Notes: generated by a model not told the origin, from the sequence alone. A stretch of 64,000 nucleotides of DNA from Roseovarius faecimaris (GCF_009762325.1 NZ_CP034348.1:2424501-2488500), one strand, 5' to 3'; positions 37,510-47,063 are shown, counted from the stretch's first letter. Translations and numbers: made by a program.

Positions 37510-38725
37510 CCATCAGGCCACGCCCGGTGCGGAACCGGTCGAGCCGAAACTTCGCTGCCGCCTCATGCGGGCGGTCCGTGGCCATCAGGTGCGCCATGCA
37601 ATGCCCCGAGGCGGGCGCGGCTTTGAACCCGCCATAGCACCAGCCCGCATTCAGATAGAGCCCGTCGATATGTGTCCGGTCGATGATGGGCGAGCCATCC
37701 GCGGACATGTCCATGATCCCGCCCCAGGAGCGCAGCACCTTCGCCTTGCCGATCATCGGCATGAGCGTCATGGCAGAGTCCATCACATGCTCGGCCGTGG
37801 GCAGGTTGCCGCGTGCGGCGTAAGAGGCATACATGTCAATCTCGCCCCCGAAGACGAGCCCACCCTTGTCCGACTGACTGATATAGAACAGGCCCATCCC
37901 GAAGCTGACCACATGGTCGATGCAGGGTTTCAGCCCCTCGGTGACAAAAGCCTGCAACACATGGCTTTCGATCGGCAGGCGCATGCCTGCCATCGCCGCG
38001 ACCTGAGACGAACGGCCCGCGACGATCATCGCGACCTTCTTGGCGCGGATGGCGCCGCGCGTGGTCTGCACCCCCTTCACCACGCCGCCTTCGATATCGA
38101 TGCCGGTGACTTCGCAGTTCTGGATGAGGTCCACGCCCCTCTCGGACGCGCCGCGCGCATAGCCCCAGGCCACCGCATCATGCCGGGCGGTCCCGGCGCG
38201 GCGTTGCAGAAGGCCGCCATGGATCGGGAAACGGGTCTGCTCGTAATCCAGATAAGGCAGGATACGCTTGAGCTTCGGCAGGCTCAGAAGTTCTGCGTCA
38301 TCGCCCTGGTTCCGCATCGCGTTGCCCTTGCGGATCAGCGCATCGCGCTGCCCGTCATTGTGAAAGAGCAGGATCTGACCGCGCTGGGAATGCATGACGT
38401 TGTAGTTCAGCTCTTCCTCCAGCCCTTCCCAGAGCTTCAGCGAATGGCTGTAAAATTCCGAATTGCCGGGGAGGGTATAGTTGGCCCGCACAATCGTTGT
38501 GTTGCGCCCGATATTGCCGCCGCCCAGATAACCCTTCTCCAGCACAGCGACATTGGTGATGCCGTGCTCGCGGGCGAGGTAATAAGCAGTGGCAAGCCCG
38601 TGCCCACCGCCGCCGATGATCACGACATCATAGGCCTCCTTCGGGGTGGCATCGCGCCAATGCGCCTCCCAGCCGCGATTGCCGGTCAGCCCTTCCTTGA
38701 GAACCCTGAGGCCCGAAAACCGCAT
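37472..38725 (-). CDS. soxB: Sarcosine oxidase beta subunit
   Basis: 417 residues with the FAD-binding motif GGGGHG at 38-43 (AYDVVIIGGGGHGLATAYYL) and the family ending GGFKAAPASGHCMAHLMATD. It carries the sarcosine-oxidising flavin site of the heterotetramer. A clear AAGGAG precedes the ATG. It is the first gene of the operon. Confidence 0.96.
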   Translation of the reverse strand: MRFSGLRVLKEGLTGNRGWEAHWRDATPKEAYDVVIIGGGGHGLATAYYLAREHGITNVAVLEKGYLGGGNIGRNTTIVRANYTLPGNSEFYSHSLKLWEGLEEELNYNVMHSQRGQILLFHNDGQRDALIRKGNAMRNQGDDAELLSLPKLKRILPYLDYEQTRFPIHGGLLQRRAGTARHDAVAWGYARGASERGVDLIQNCEVTGIDIEGGVVKGVQTTRGAIRAKKVAMIVAGRSSQVAAMAGMRLPIESHVLQAFVTEGLKPCIDHVVSFGMGLFYISQSDKGGLVFGGEIDMYASYAARGNLPTAEHVMDSAMTLMPMIGKAKVLRSWGGIMDMSADGSPIIDRTHIDGLYLNAGWCYGGFKAAPASGHCMAHLMATDRPHEAAAKFRLDRFRTGRGLMDEEATGAQHNLH

Positions 38726-38778
38726 GTAACATCTCCTTCGCGACGGGCGGAGTGAAGCAAGTTATGCGGCGAAGCGCA

Positions 38779-38800
38779 ATGGGGGACGCGAACGCCCCCC
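38779..38800 (-). terminator. GC hairpin after glutamate dehydrogenase
   Basis: A 6-bp TGGGGG / CCCCCA stem lies 35 bases after the dehydrogenase stop and upstream of the soxB ribosome site. It may separate the two transcripts. Confidence 0.4.
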
Positions 38801-38834
38801 ACCACGAAGATTGAAAATATCGGACTTGCCCTGC

Positions 38835-40268
38835 TCAGAGGCCCAGCGCGCGATAGCTGGCCGCGACCTTGCCGATCGAGACAAGATAGGCCGCGGTGCG
38901 CAGATCGGTCACATTGTCCTGACCGTGCCATGTTTCGCGCATGCTCTGATAGGCCGCACGCATCGTGTCGTCGAGGCCCGAGCGCACCAGCTCCAGTTCC
39001 CCGGCGCCGCGCAGATATTTGGACTTGAAGTCCGGCGTCATGACCCAGGCATCGCCCAGGTGCCGGTCAAGCCGTTCCAACTCATCCACAATAAGCTGGT
39101 GGCGCGCCTCTTCCTGGCGGCGGCCCATACGGCCAAAGCGGATATGGCTGAGGTTCTTGACCCATTCGAAATAGGACACGGTCACACCGCCCGCGTTGGC
39201 ATACATGTCCGGGATGATCACCGTGCCCTTCTGGCGCAGGATATCATCGGCCCCGGCGGTCACCGGGCCGTTGGCGGCCTCGATGATCAGAGGCGCCTTG
39301 ATATCGGCGGCATTACCCATGTGGATCACGCCTTCGAGGGCGGCCGGCACAAGGATGTCGCATTCATTCTCGAGGTATTTCGAGCCGTCGCGGATATATT
39401 TGCCTTCCGGGTAGCCATCCACGCCGCCATGTTTGGCGATCCAGTTGCGCACGGCTTCGACGTCGAGACCCTTCTCGTCCATCAGGCCGCCATCGCGTTC
39501 GATGATCGCGGTGATGATGCAGCCATCTTCCTCCTGCAGGAACTTCGCGGCGTGATACCCCACATTGCCGAGGCCCTGAACGATCACGCGCTTGCCATCA
39601 AGCTTGCCGGACAGCCCTGCCGCCTTCACATCCTCGGGGTGGCGGAAGAACTCCTGCAGGGCATATTGCACGCCGCGGCCCGTGGCCTCGGTCCGGCCCT
39701 GGATGCCGCCTGCGTTGATCGGCTTGCCGGTGACACAGGCGCGCGAGTTTATATCGGTGGTGTTCATCCGGCGGTACTGGTCGGCGATCCACGCCATTTC
39801 CCGTTCACCGGTGCCCATATCGGGCGCCGGCACGTTCTGGGAGGGGTGGATCAGGTCGCGCTTGGCCAGCTCATAGGCAAAGCGCCGGGTAATCCTTTCA
39901 AGCTCGTGCTCGTCCCATTCGCGCGGGTCGATGCGCAAGCCACCTTTCGAACCACCGAAGGGGGCCTCGACCAGAGCGCATTTATACGTCATCAGCGCGG
40001 CAAGCGCCTCGACCTCGTCCTGGTTCACCCCCATCGCATAGCGGATGCCGCCCTTCACAGGCTCCATATGCTCGGAATGCACAGAGCGGTAGCCGGTGAA
40101 CGTATGGATTTGCCCACGCAGCCGCACACCGAAGCGCACCGTATAGGTGGCATTGCACACGCGGATCTTCTCTTCCAGGCCGGGTGGAAGGTCCATCAGC
40201 GCCACGGCGCGGTTGAACATCAAATCGACACTTTCACGGAAGCTCGGCTCTTTGGGGCGCGTCATCAT
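38835..40268 (-). CDS. gdhA: Glutamate dehydrogenase (Glu/Leu/Phe/Val family)
   Basis: 477 residues. The substrate-binding segment is PVKGGIRY (Lys72), followed by MTYKCALVEAPFGGSKGG with the likely catalytic Lys108. The NAD(P)-binding part contains VIVQGLGNVGYHAAKFL. It interconverts glutamate with 2-oxoglutarate and ammonia. An AAGGAG site precedes two consecutive ATG codons. It is just upstream of the sox operon on the same strand. Confidence 0.92.
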   Translation of the reverse strand: MMTRPKEPSFRESVDLMFNRAVALMDLPPGLEEKIRVCNATYTVRFGVRLRGQIHTFTGYRSVHSEHMEPVKGGIRYAMGVNQDEVEALAALMTYKCALVEAPFGGSKGGLRIDPREWDEHELERITRRFAYELAKRDLIHPSQNVPAPDMGTGEREMAWIADQYRRMNTTDINSRACVTGKPINAGGIQGRTEATGRGVQYALQEFFRHPEDVKAAGLSGKLDGKRVIVQGLGNVGYHAAKFLQEEDGCIITAIIERDGGLMDEKGLDVEAVRNWIAKHGGVDGYPEGKYIRDGSKYLENECDILVPAALEGVIHMGNAADIKAPLIIEAANGPVTAGADDILRQKGTVIIPDMYANAGGVTVSYFEWVKNLSHIRFGRMGRRQEEARHQLIVDELERLDRHLGDAWVMTPDFKSKYLRGAGELELVRSGLDDTMRAAYQSMRETWHGQDNVTDLRTAAYLVSIGKVAASYRALGL

Positions 40269-40590
40269 ATCTCTCCTTAATCGGTCCGGCTTTTACTGTC
40301 CCTGAATCGCCTTATGGCGTGCCGAACATGAGCCCATCGTTAATGGCTAGGACACTTTTGTCCACCAAAAGCGCTCGAACTGGCGGGAGCGCCCCAGTGC
40401 TTCGCAATCTTGGGTTGTCAATTTCCATTCTGCGGAAACAATCGGCAATCCTGGCGAAAACTGCCTGCCAAAGCCATCCAATCAAGCCTAAAAAAAGACT
40501 AATTTGCCTCAATTTGGCCACATAAATACACCAATAAAATAAGGGAAATACACGGTTTACGGCAACAATGTGGCCATTTGGGTGACTATC
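40269..40590. promoter_or_regulatory. AT-rich divergent promoter region
   Basis: 322 bases between the gdhA start and the TadG-like gene. The stretch 40480-40570 is clearly AT-rich compared with the rest of the window and should hold the promoter of the Tad genes. The short open frame at 40312-40521 on the reverse strand has no ribosome site and a GTG start, and is not supported. Confidence 0.5.
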
Positions 40591-42387
40591 ATGACGCGAT
40601 CAGAAAAGTGCAAACAGAAGCTTCTTCGCCGGTTCGCTCCGGGCGGTTTTTACGACCTCGCGGTTCGGGCAAAACGGTTTGAAAAGGACGATGAAGGCGG
40701 GATGACCATCATCGCGCTTTTCGTCTTCATTCTGATGCTCACGATGGGCGGCATCAGCATCGACCTGATGCGCCACGAGATGGAACGCTCCCAGCTTCAG
40801 GCCACTTTGGACAGTGCCGTTCTGGCCGGTGCGGGCGCCCCCGCAGGCGCAAGCAAAGCCGAGATCAAGGCCATTGTGCAGGACTTCTTCGCCAAGAGCG
40901 GCAAGGCTGACTATCTTGATGACCTGAGCGAGGACGATATCATCGCCACGCTCAACTCCCGTCGTGTACCGGCCACGGCCAGCATGACGATGAACACCTA
41001 CATCATGAAACTGATGGGCGTGCCGACCCTGGGGGCCGCAGGCGGTGCCACCGCCGAAGTCCGCACCCCCAAGCTTGAAGTGGCGCTGGTGCTCGACGTG
41101 TCGGGTTCGATGAGCGGCACGAAACTGGCCAACCTCAAGGTGGCGGCCAAGGAATTCGTGACCACGATGCTGAACTCGGCCAATTCGGGCGACACTGTCA
41201 TTTCGGTGGTGCCGTTCAGCTGGACCGTGGCACCGGGCGAGGCGATCTATTCGGCGATGCAGGGCAATATCAATGACAGCCATGATTGGTCGAGCTGCCT
41301 GCGCTTTACCGGCGATCAGTATTACGACAGCTACATTGATCCCACCCTCAATCCGCTGACCGGTCCCGCCTATGATCAGCAGATCTATACGTCGGTCTAT
41401 GGCGACTTTGACAATCTGAGCTCGGGCTGGCGGTCCTGCTTCAATGACGATTACGCCGAGGTTTTGCCCTTCTCGATCTCCGAAAGCGAGCTGCATGCGA
41501 AGATCGACGCCATGGTTGCAAGCGGCAACACCTCGGGTCACATCGGCATGAAATGGGGCGCAGCCCTTCTTGACCCGGCGTTCCAGAGCGTGGCCACAGC
41601 GCTGCAGGCACCGACCGTGGCCGTGGTGGACAGCACATTGTCCAACGTCCCCGCGCTCTATGATGAGCCCGATACGATGAAGATCATCGTGATGATGGGC
41701 GATGGCGCCAACACATCCTCCTACTACTTCGACACGAACAGCGCCTATCGCGGCCCGAATTCCGAGCTCTTCGAGCTCAAGTTCCAGGACATGGAATTCG
41801 CCTATGCACGTCACAAGTACAGAGACCGGACCTCGGATGATGAAAGCAAATGCACCAATACGCGCTGGGTTTGCTACTATGAACCGACGGGGCCTGCGGA
41901 ATATCGCTTCTATCTGCGCGACGAGAACCGGATCTATGACGCGGCCACCGGCACGCAGGTAGACGGCTACTACTCGGTCGCAGAAGGGATCTGGCTGGAC
42001 GAGGCACAGTTCCAGGCCATCGAAAGCGATCCGGAACATGTCGACACCCGCCAGCTGGACTGGGAAGAAGCCTGGGGGCACATGTCGCCCAACTGGTATG
42101 GCAACACCACCGGCGACTGGGGTCCGTGGAACGATTACATTGGCTCGGAAACTGAATCGGGCTCGACCAAGAACACGTACATGTCGCGCATCTGCAGCTC
42201 GACCAAGAGCCAGGGTGTCACGGTCTATACGATCGGCTTCGAAGTGCCCGAAAACGGCACTGCTGAAACCGAGCTGCGGGCCTGCGCGTCGTCCCCTCCC
42301 AACTACTACCGCGCATCGGGCGTGAACATTTCGGATGCCTTTGGCTCCATCGCGTCGAATGTGCAGAACCTGAGGCTGACCCAATGA
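40591..42387 (+). CDS. TadG-like pilus-assembly protein with von Willebrand factor A domain
   Basis: 598 residues from the ATG at 40591 (a GTG at 40570 is the alternative). After a basic N-terminus comes the TadE/TadG-type membrane segment (about 38-59, GGMTIIALFVFILML) and a short helix. A VWA domain follows with the metal site DVSGSMS at residues 169-175. The long C-terminal part contains aromatic, Cys-containing inserts (SSCLRF, RWVCYYEP). In the Flp/Tad system these minor pilin-like proteins sit at the membrane. It overlaps the next gene by four bases. Confidence 0.85.
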   Translation: MTRSEKCKQKLLRRFAPGGFYDLAVRAKRFEKDDEGGMTIIALFVFILMLTMGGISIDLMRHEMERSQLQATLDSAVLAGAGAPAGASKAEIKAIVQDFFAKSGKADYLDDLSEDDIIATLNSRRVPATASMTMNTYIMKLMGVPTLGAAGGATAEVRTPKLEVALVLDVSGSMSGTKLANLKVAAKEFVTTMLNSANSGDTVISVVPFSWTVAPGEAIYSAMQGNINDSHDWSSCLRFTGDQYYDSYIDPTLNPLTGPAYDQQIYTSVYGDFDNLSSGWRSCFNDDYAEVLPFSISESELHAKIDAMVASGNTSGHIGMKWGAALLDPAFQSVATALQAPTVAVVDSTLSNVPALYDEPDTMKIIVMMGDGANTSSYYFDTNSAYRGPNSELFELKFQDMEFAYARHKYRDRTSDDESKCTNTRWVCYYEPTGPAEYRFYLRDENRIYDAATGTQVDGYYSVAEGIWLDEAQFQAIESDPEHVDTRQLDWEEAWGHMSPNWYGNTTGDWGPWNDYIGSETESGSTKNTYMSRICSSTKSQGVTVYTIGFEVPENGTAETELRACASSPPNYYRASGVNISDAFGSIASNVQNLRLTQ

Positions 42388-42920
42388 TCCGCGCGTTTTT
42401 CTCCAGACTGCGCCGTGGTTTCCGCGACGAGGAAGGCTCGGCTGCCGTCGAATTCGTGATCATCTTCCCGGTGATTGCCACGATGATCGTGCTCACGCTG
42501 GAGATGGGGTTCATTACCCTGCGTCAGACGATGCTGGAGCGCGGGCTCGACATGGCCGTGCGCGAGGTACGCCTCGGTACGGGCTCGGCGCCGGAACATG
42601 ACGATATCAAGGACCTGATCTGCCAGAATTCGCTTATCCTGAGCGACTGCTCGAACAACCTCTTCCTTGAGATGGTGCCGAGCGACCCGCGCGCCTTTGC
42701 CGGGCTGCACGAACTGACCTCCTGCACGGATGCGGCCGTGCCGAGCCGCCCGGTGCGGTCGTTCACCCCGGGCCAGCAGAACCAGCTTGTGATGCTACGC
42801 GCCTGTGTGCTTTACGATCCGCTCTTTCCCGAGGCGCTGCTGCCGCGCGTCCTGACAGCGGACGATTTCGGCAAATCCGCGATTATTGCTGTCACTGCCT
42901 TTGTACAGGAGCCTGTGTGA
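42384..42920 (+). CDS. TadE-like pseudopilin, first copy
   Basis: 178 residues. The TadE motif EEGSAAVEFVIIFPVI (about 16-31) combines the Glu-containing prepilin-like segment and the start of the single membrane helix. The remainder is periplasmic, with Cys residues that may pair. It overlaps the genes on both sides by four bases. Confidence 0.88.
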   Translation: MIRAFFSRLRRGFRDEEGSAAVEFVIIFPVIATMIVLTLEMGFITLRQTMLERGLDMAVREVRLGTGSAPEHDDIKDLICQNSLILSDCSNNLFLEMVPSDPRAFAGLHELTSCTDAAVPSRPVRSFTPGQQNQLVMLRACVLYDPLFPEALLPRVLTADDFGKSAIIAVTAFVQEPV

Positions 42921-43504
42921 TGTCGATGCTTTGGGCCAGACTGACGACCGCGCTTGAGCGCTTCCGCAAGGATACCAGCGGGATCATGACCGTGGAAATG
43001 GTCATCACCCTGCCGTTCCTGTTCTGGATGATCACCACCTCTTTCGAGCTTTATGAGGTGCACCGCTACAAGGCGGCGCGCATCAAGGCGACCTACACCG
43101 TTGCCGATATGCTGAGCCGTGAAATGCTGCCGGTGGACGATGCCTATATCGACGCGGCCAAAACCGTGTTCGACGCTGTGACCACCGACAACGGCACAAA
43201 CCAGGTGCGGTTCAGCGTGGTCCGCTATGAATCATCGAGCAACACTTTCGTTGTCCAATGGTCCGAGGTGCGCGGCATCGGAGAGATGAGCCCCCTGAGC
43301 GACTCCCAGGTGGCGAACGCGCATAATGAGCTTCCCATCCTTCAGGGCGGTGAAGAGCTGGTCATCGTAGAGAGCACATCGACCTACCAGCCGACATTCG
43401 AATATCCGGGCCTGAACAATAGCTATCGGGTGAACACCAAAATCTTCACGGGTGTCCGCTTTGTCTCACAGCTGTGCTGGGAGTCTGGCTCGGCCTGCGG
43501 CTGA
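42917..43504 (+). CDS. TadE-like pseudopilin, second copy
   Basis: 195 residues. The TadE segment is KDTSGIMTVEMVITLPFLFW (about 17-36), followed by a periplasmic domain ending in a Cys pair (LCWESGSACG). With the two genes before it, it forms a tightly coupled operon. The pilin, secretin and ATPase genes of a Tad locus are not in the window. Confidence 0.87.
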   Translation: MMSMLWARLTTALERFRKDTSGIMTVEMVITLPFLFWMITTSFELYEVHRYKAARIKATYTVADMLSREMLPVDDAYIDAAKTVFDAVTTDNGTNQVRFSVVRYESSSNTFVVQWSEVRGIGEMSPLSDSQVANAHNELPILQGGEELVIVESTSTYQPTFEYPGLNNSYRVNTKIFTGVRFVSQLCWESGSACG

Positions 43505-43533
43505 AATCTGAACGATCCGGGGTGAGGGAAGGG

Positions 43534-43559
43534 CCGGTCCGCTGGGAGCAGCGGGCCGG
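43534..43559. terminator. Hairpin after the Tad operon
   Basis: An 11-bp stem (CCGGTCCGCTG / CAGCGGGCCGG, one G-T pair) with a GGAG loop, followed by TTCTGCATT. It lies between two convergent stop codons and may serve both. Confidence 0.65.
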
Positions 43560-43575
43560 TTCTGCATTGAAACGG

Positions 43576-44076
43576 TCAGAGGCGGCCCTGAAGCGGGGTC
43601 TTGCCCTGTCGTTCCATGATCATCGCCGCGATCATGTCGGCCATGATCTTGGTCTGAGCGCCCGGCGTCACACCGCCGACCCCGATCCTCTTGCCGAAGC
43701 GCCAGTACATCCCCGGGGCCCAGGCGGCCTTGGACGGGGTCTTAAGCTTCAGCATGAAGCCATGCGACGGCTTGAAGGCAAATGCACCGCGGTCGATCGA
43801 CACGAACTCCTCGACCCGGGCCAGCACCCGCCCATCCGACAGGCGCAACTCCTCGTTCGTCAGCTCCAGGACAAGCCGCGTCGCCTGGCGCATCCGCTCG
43901 GCGGCAAAGAGCGCGCCCGCCCCCATGACAATCAGCATGACCAGCAGCGCAACCCCGCCCGGCGGCGTGGCAAACGCGATATAGAGCAGCATCGCCCCGA
44001 GGATGACCAGCATCCCCACCCCGAGCCCGCGGCGGGGGGCCGAAGCCTCGACCTGGGCCAGAACCTCTTGTGACAT
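43576..44076 (-). CDS. Membrane protein, unknown function
   Basis: 166 residues. Two adjacent hydrophobic segments (about 17-36 and 39-58) are followed by a soluble domain with a beta-strand-rich look (LVLELTNEELRLSDGRVLARVEE). A GAGGAG site precedes the ATG. I do not recognise the family; the arrangement resembles small PH-like membrane proteins of alphaproteobacteria. Confidence 0.65.
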   Translation of the reverse strand: MSQEVLAQVEASAPRRGLGVGMLVILGAMLLYIAFATPPGGVALLVMLIVMGAGALFAAERMRQATRLVLELTNEELRLSDGRVLARVEEFVSIDRGAFAFKPSHGFMLKLKTPSKAAWAPGMYWRFGKRIGVGGVTPGAQTKIMADMIAAMIMERQGKTPLQGRL

Positions 44077-44156
44077 GCGCGCTCTCCTCTCTCACTCCCC
44101 CGCGCCATAGCGTGAAATGACGGCGGGGGCGAGAGGGCAATGCGCGTGACCGCGGA

Positions 44157-45101
44157 TCAGCCCTTCAGCTTCACCTCATATCCCGGCTCTTCCGGCTCAT
44201 CATCCACCAGCACAGTCGGGAACCCGTCGGCCGTGACATCCAGCCCCGTGGCCTCCTCCAGCCGCTCGATCATCCGGTCGGATTGCGCCCGGGTGCCATA
44301 GCGGGCCTGCCCGTCGCGCATGAGATCAATCAGCATGGGCGACAACTCCAGCGGCACCCCGTTGCGCTCGGCAATCTCCTGGAAGAGGCCGATATCCTTG
44401 AGCACCAGATCCATGGTGAAGTCCACGCAGCGCGAGCCGGACAGGATCAGCTGGCTTTCGGTCTCATGGACAAAGGAATTGCCCGAGCTGATGCGGATGG
44501 CCTCATAGGTCGTGGCCATGTCCATGCCCGCCGCCTTCATCGTGGTGAGCGCCTCGCACAGCATCAGCAGATGCCCGGTGGCAAGATAGTTGGTCATCAC
44601 CTTCAGAACCGAGGCCGTGCCCAGGTCGCCAGTGTGCAGCACCCGGCGGCCCATGATGGTCAGCAAGGGCAGGATCCGCTCGAACGTGGCCCGGTCACAT
44701 CCGGCATAAATGCTGATATTTCCGGTATCCGCCCGGTGACAGCCGCCCGAGACCGGGCAATCCACCGCCGCCCCGCCACGCTCGATCACCAGAGCGCCCA
44801 GCCGTTTGACCTCGGCCTCGTCGGTGGTCGACATCTCCATCCAGATCTTGCCCGGGCCGATCTCCGGCAGCATCTCCTGCATCACCGCATCGCTCGCCGC
44901 CGGGCTCGGCAGGCAGGTGATCACCGCATCGCAGTTGCGCATCATCTCCGCCGGGCTGCCGCCCGCCGCCGCGCCGCGTCCGACAAACCCCGCCACAAGT
45001 GCAGGATCAAGATCGTGCACCACAAGATCCGCCCCGTTGCGCAAAAGGCTGCCCGACAGTTTGCCACCGACATTGCCCAGCCCGATAAATCCGATTTTCA
45101 T
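44157..45101 (-). CDS. 3-hydroxyisobutyrate dehydrogenase family oxidoreductase
   Basis: 314 residues from the ATG at 45101. The NAD(P) motif GFIGLGNVGG is at residues 4-13, the substrate motif DCPVSGG at 114-120, and the catalytic Lys167 with Asn171 is in LKVMTNYLATGHL. The family oxidises beta-hydroxy acids; the substrate cannot be named. The upstream part of the longer open frame, to 45422, runs antisense to the pirin gene and is not coding. Divergent from the pirin gene. Confidence 0.86.
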   Translation of the reverse strand: MKIGFIGLGNVGGKLSGSLLRNGADLVVHDLDPALVAGFVGRGAAAGGSPAEMMRNCDAVITCLPSPAASDAVMQEMLPEIGPGKIWMEMSTTDEAEVKRLGALVIERGGAAVDCPVSGGCHRADTGNISIYAGCDRATFERILPLLTIMGRRVLHTGDLGTASVLKVMTNYLATGHLLMLCEALTTMKAAGMDMATTYEAIRISSGNSFVHETESQLILSGSRCVDFTMDLVLKDIGLFQEIAERNGVPLELSPMLIDLMRDGQARYGTRAQSDRMIERLEEATGLDVTADGFPTVLVDDEPEEPGYEVKLKG

Positions 45102-45285
45102 GTTGAGTCTCCCTCGTTTCGCGCACCGTCGCGGCGAATACGCGACACGTCTCGCGCTTTCGCGACCTCTCGGCAAACAAAATCGCAACTCTGCACAATT
45201 GCACAGCATCCCTGCCCCAGCGCCCAATCCGCCCCCTTGGCGCACAGGCTCCGGCCCTCTACATCTGGCTGGAAAGGAGAACCCC

Positions 45286-46197
45286 ATGTCCCTCAGACCC
45301 ACTTTGGAAACCCGCCGCGCCCAGCCGACGATGGAAGGGGCCGGCGTGCATCTGCACCGCGCCTTCGGGTTCGGCGATCCCAGCGAACTCGATCCGTTCC
45401 TGCTGTTCGATGATTTCCGCAATGACGATCCGGCACTTTACGCCAAGGGCTTCCCCTGGCATCCGCATCGCGGCATCGAGACGATCACCTATGTGCTGTC
45501 GGGCGAAGTGGACCACGGCGATTCACTGGGCAATACCGGCACGCTCGGCGCGGGCGATGTCCAGTGGATGACCGCAGGCTCCGGCATCATGCATCAGGAA
45601 ATGCCGCGCGGAAACGCAGCAGGGCAGATGCATGGGTTTCAGCTCTGGGCCAACCTGCCCTCGTCGCTGAAGATGACCGCACCGCGCTACCAGGATGTCA
45701 GCGCATCCGAGATCCCCGAGATCGTGGATGATGATGGCACGCGTGTGCGCGTGATCGTTGGGGAATTCTGGGGCAAACGCGGGCCCGTGGATGGCATTGC
45801 CGCCGATCCGCAATATCTCGACATCTCCCTGCCGCCGGGCACGAAGAAAACCCTGCCCATCGACACCTATCGCCGGGCCTTTGCCTATCTTTTCGAAGGC
45901 GAGGCCGCTTTTGCCGATGCCTCCGCCCCCTCCGGCGTGTTGCTTGAAAAGGAAGTGGCGGGCGAAGAGGTGAACATTCGCGACATGTCGGGCAACCGCA
46001 CGCTGATCCGCTTCGGCACGGGCGATGAGATTACCGTGCAGGCCGGCGAACGGGGCGCGCGTTTCCTGCTGATCTCCGGCGCGCCCATTCAGGAGCCGGT
46101 GGCCTGGCATGGCCCGATCGTGATGAACACGCGCGAAGAGCTGCTGACCGCCATGACCGAGCTGCGCAACGGCACGTTCATCAAACCCGCACATTGA
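45286..46197 (+). CDS. Pirin family protein
   Basis: 303 residues from the ATG at 45286 with AAGGAGA upstream. The N-terminal cupin carries the metal-binding pattern FPWHPHRGIETITYVLSGE, then HQE in SGIMHQEMP. The C-terminal cupin follows and ends near VAWHGPIVMNTREEL. Bacterial pirins bind iron, and some have quercetin 2,3-dioxygenase activity. Confidence 0.93.
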   Translation: MSLRPTLETRRAQPTMEGAGVHLHRAFGFGDPSELDPFLLFDDFRNDDPALYAKGFPWHPHRGIETITYVLSGEVDHGDSLGNTGTLGAGDVQWMTAGSGIMHQEMPRGNAAGQMHGFQLWANLPSSLKMTAPRYQDVSASEIPEIVDDDGTRVRVIVGEFWGKRGPVDGIAADPQYLDISLPPGTKKTLPIDTYRRAFAYLFEGEAAFADASAPSGVLLEKEVAGEEVNIRDMSGNRTLIRFGTGDEITVQAGERGARFLLISGAPIQEPVAWHGPIVMNTREELLTAMTELRNGTFIKPAH

Positions 46198-46203
46198 CCC
46201 GCC

Positions 46204-46227
46204 GCCCCCGGCTTCACCTCCGGGGGC
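46204..46227 (+). terminator. Hairpin after the pirin gene
   Basis: An 8-bp perfect stem (GCCCCCGG / CCGGGGGC) with a CTTCACCT loop starts six bases after the pirin stop, followed by a T-containing stretch. Confidence 0.6.
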
Positions 46228-46235
46228 ACCCACTT

Positions 46236-46265
46236 TCATCTTTCCCGAAATACTCCCGCCGGAGG
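46236..46265 (-). repeat. Dispersed short intergenic repeat, copy B
   Basis: On the reverse strand this reads GCCTCCGGCGGGAGTATT then CGGGAAAGATG, nearly identical to the copy at 15817-15844. Confidence 0.6.
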
Positions 46266-46371
46266 CTCCCACGCCCCCGTCGGGCACCGTCTCCTGATCA
46301 ATGCGTCGCCTCTGCACTTGCACCGAGGCGCAGCCGAGACACAAAGCATGCCCGCAGGGCATTCCTTTGGA

Positions 46372-46959
46372 TCAGGCCGCGACCGCCTTGCGCACCATGT
46401 CCCAGTAAAGCGTCTCGACATCCTCAAGGCTGAGCCGTCCCGCCTCCCGGAACCAGGTGTTCACCCCTGTCAGCATGGCAATCACCGCCAGCGTGGTGAT
46501 CTTGGGATCCGCAACATCGAACACCCCTTCGGCGACCCCCTGACGCAGAATATCCTCAAGCTGCGTCTCATAGGTGTGGCGGAGACCTTCGATGACAGCA
46601 AAGTTGTCATCGTTCAGATTGCGCAGTTCCATATAGGCGATGAACACGGCCTCGGGTCTGGCCGCGTGAAAGCGGATATGAAAGCGGGTGAAGGCCTCAA
46701 GTGCCGCAAGCGCGCCACCGGGCGCAGGCGCCGCCGCCCGCGCCGACAGAAGCTGGTCCATATGCTCTTTCATCAGATCAAAGAGCAATGTCTGCTTGTC
46801 CGGCGTGTAATTATAGAGCGCGCCCGCCTGCACCCCGACCTCACCCGCGATCTGGCGCATTGAGACCGCCGCATAGCCATGGCGCGCAAACAGCCGCAGC
46901 GCCGCGTCGCGCACGCGCGGTCCGGTGATGTCGGAATGGGATCCTTGGGTGCGGGCCAT
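46372..46959 (-). CDS. TetR family transcriptional regulator
   Basis: 195 residues. The N-terminal helix-turn-helix region reads AALRLFARHGYAAVSMRQIA followed by GVQAGALYNYTPDKQTLLFDL, the TetR signature. The C-terminal ligand-binding half is helical. A 14-base perfect palindrome lies 15 bases upstream of the start and is likely its own operator. Confidence 0.9.
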   Translation of the reverse strand: MARTQGSHSDITGPRVRDAALRLFARHGYAAVSMRQIAGEVGVQAGALYNYTPDKQTLLFDLMKEHMDQLLSARAAAPAPGGALAALEAFTRFHIRFHAARPEAVFIAYMELRNLNDDNFAVIEGLRHTYETQLEDILRQGVAEGVFDVADPKITTLAVIAMLTGVNTWFREAGRLSLEDVETLYWDMVRKAVAA

Positions 46960-46973
46960 GCGCGATATTTAAC

Positions 46974-46987
46974 TGAACATATGTTCA
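46974..46987. promoter_or_regulatory. Palindromic operator candidate for the TetR regulator
   Basis: TGAACATATGTTCA is a perfect 14-base palindrome just upstream of the TetR gene and 77 bases before the small lipoprotein gene on the other strand. The AT-rich flanks fit a promoter. Confidence 0.6.
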
Positions 46988-47063
46988 AATCAAAGCCCTG
47001 ACTTGCCCTGGCCCCTGAAAGAGTGGCAAGACAGGAGCATCGCTTTCCGGGGATACATGCCCA

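Noticed and set aside
40312-40521. 69-codon open frame on the reverse strand between gdhA and the Tad operon
   Set aside because: It starts with GTG, has no ribosome site, no recognisable motif, and sits in an AT-rich promoter region.
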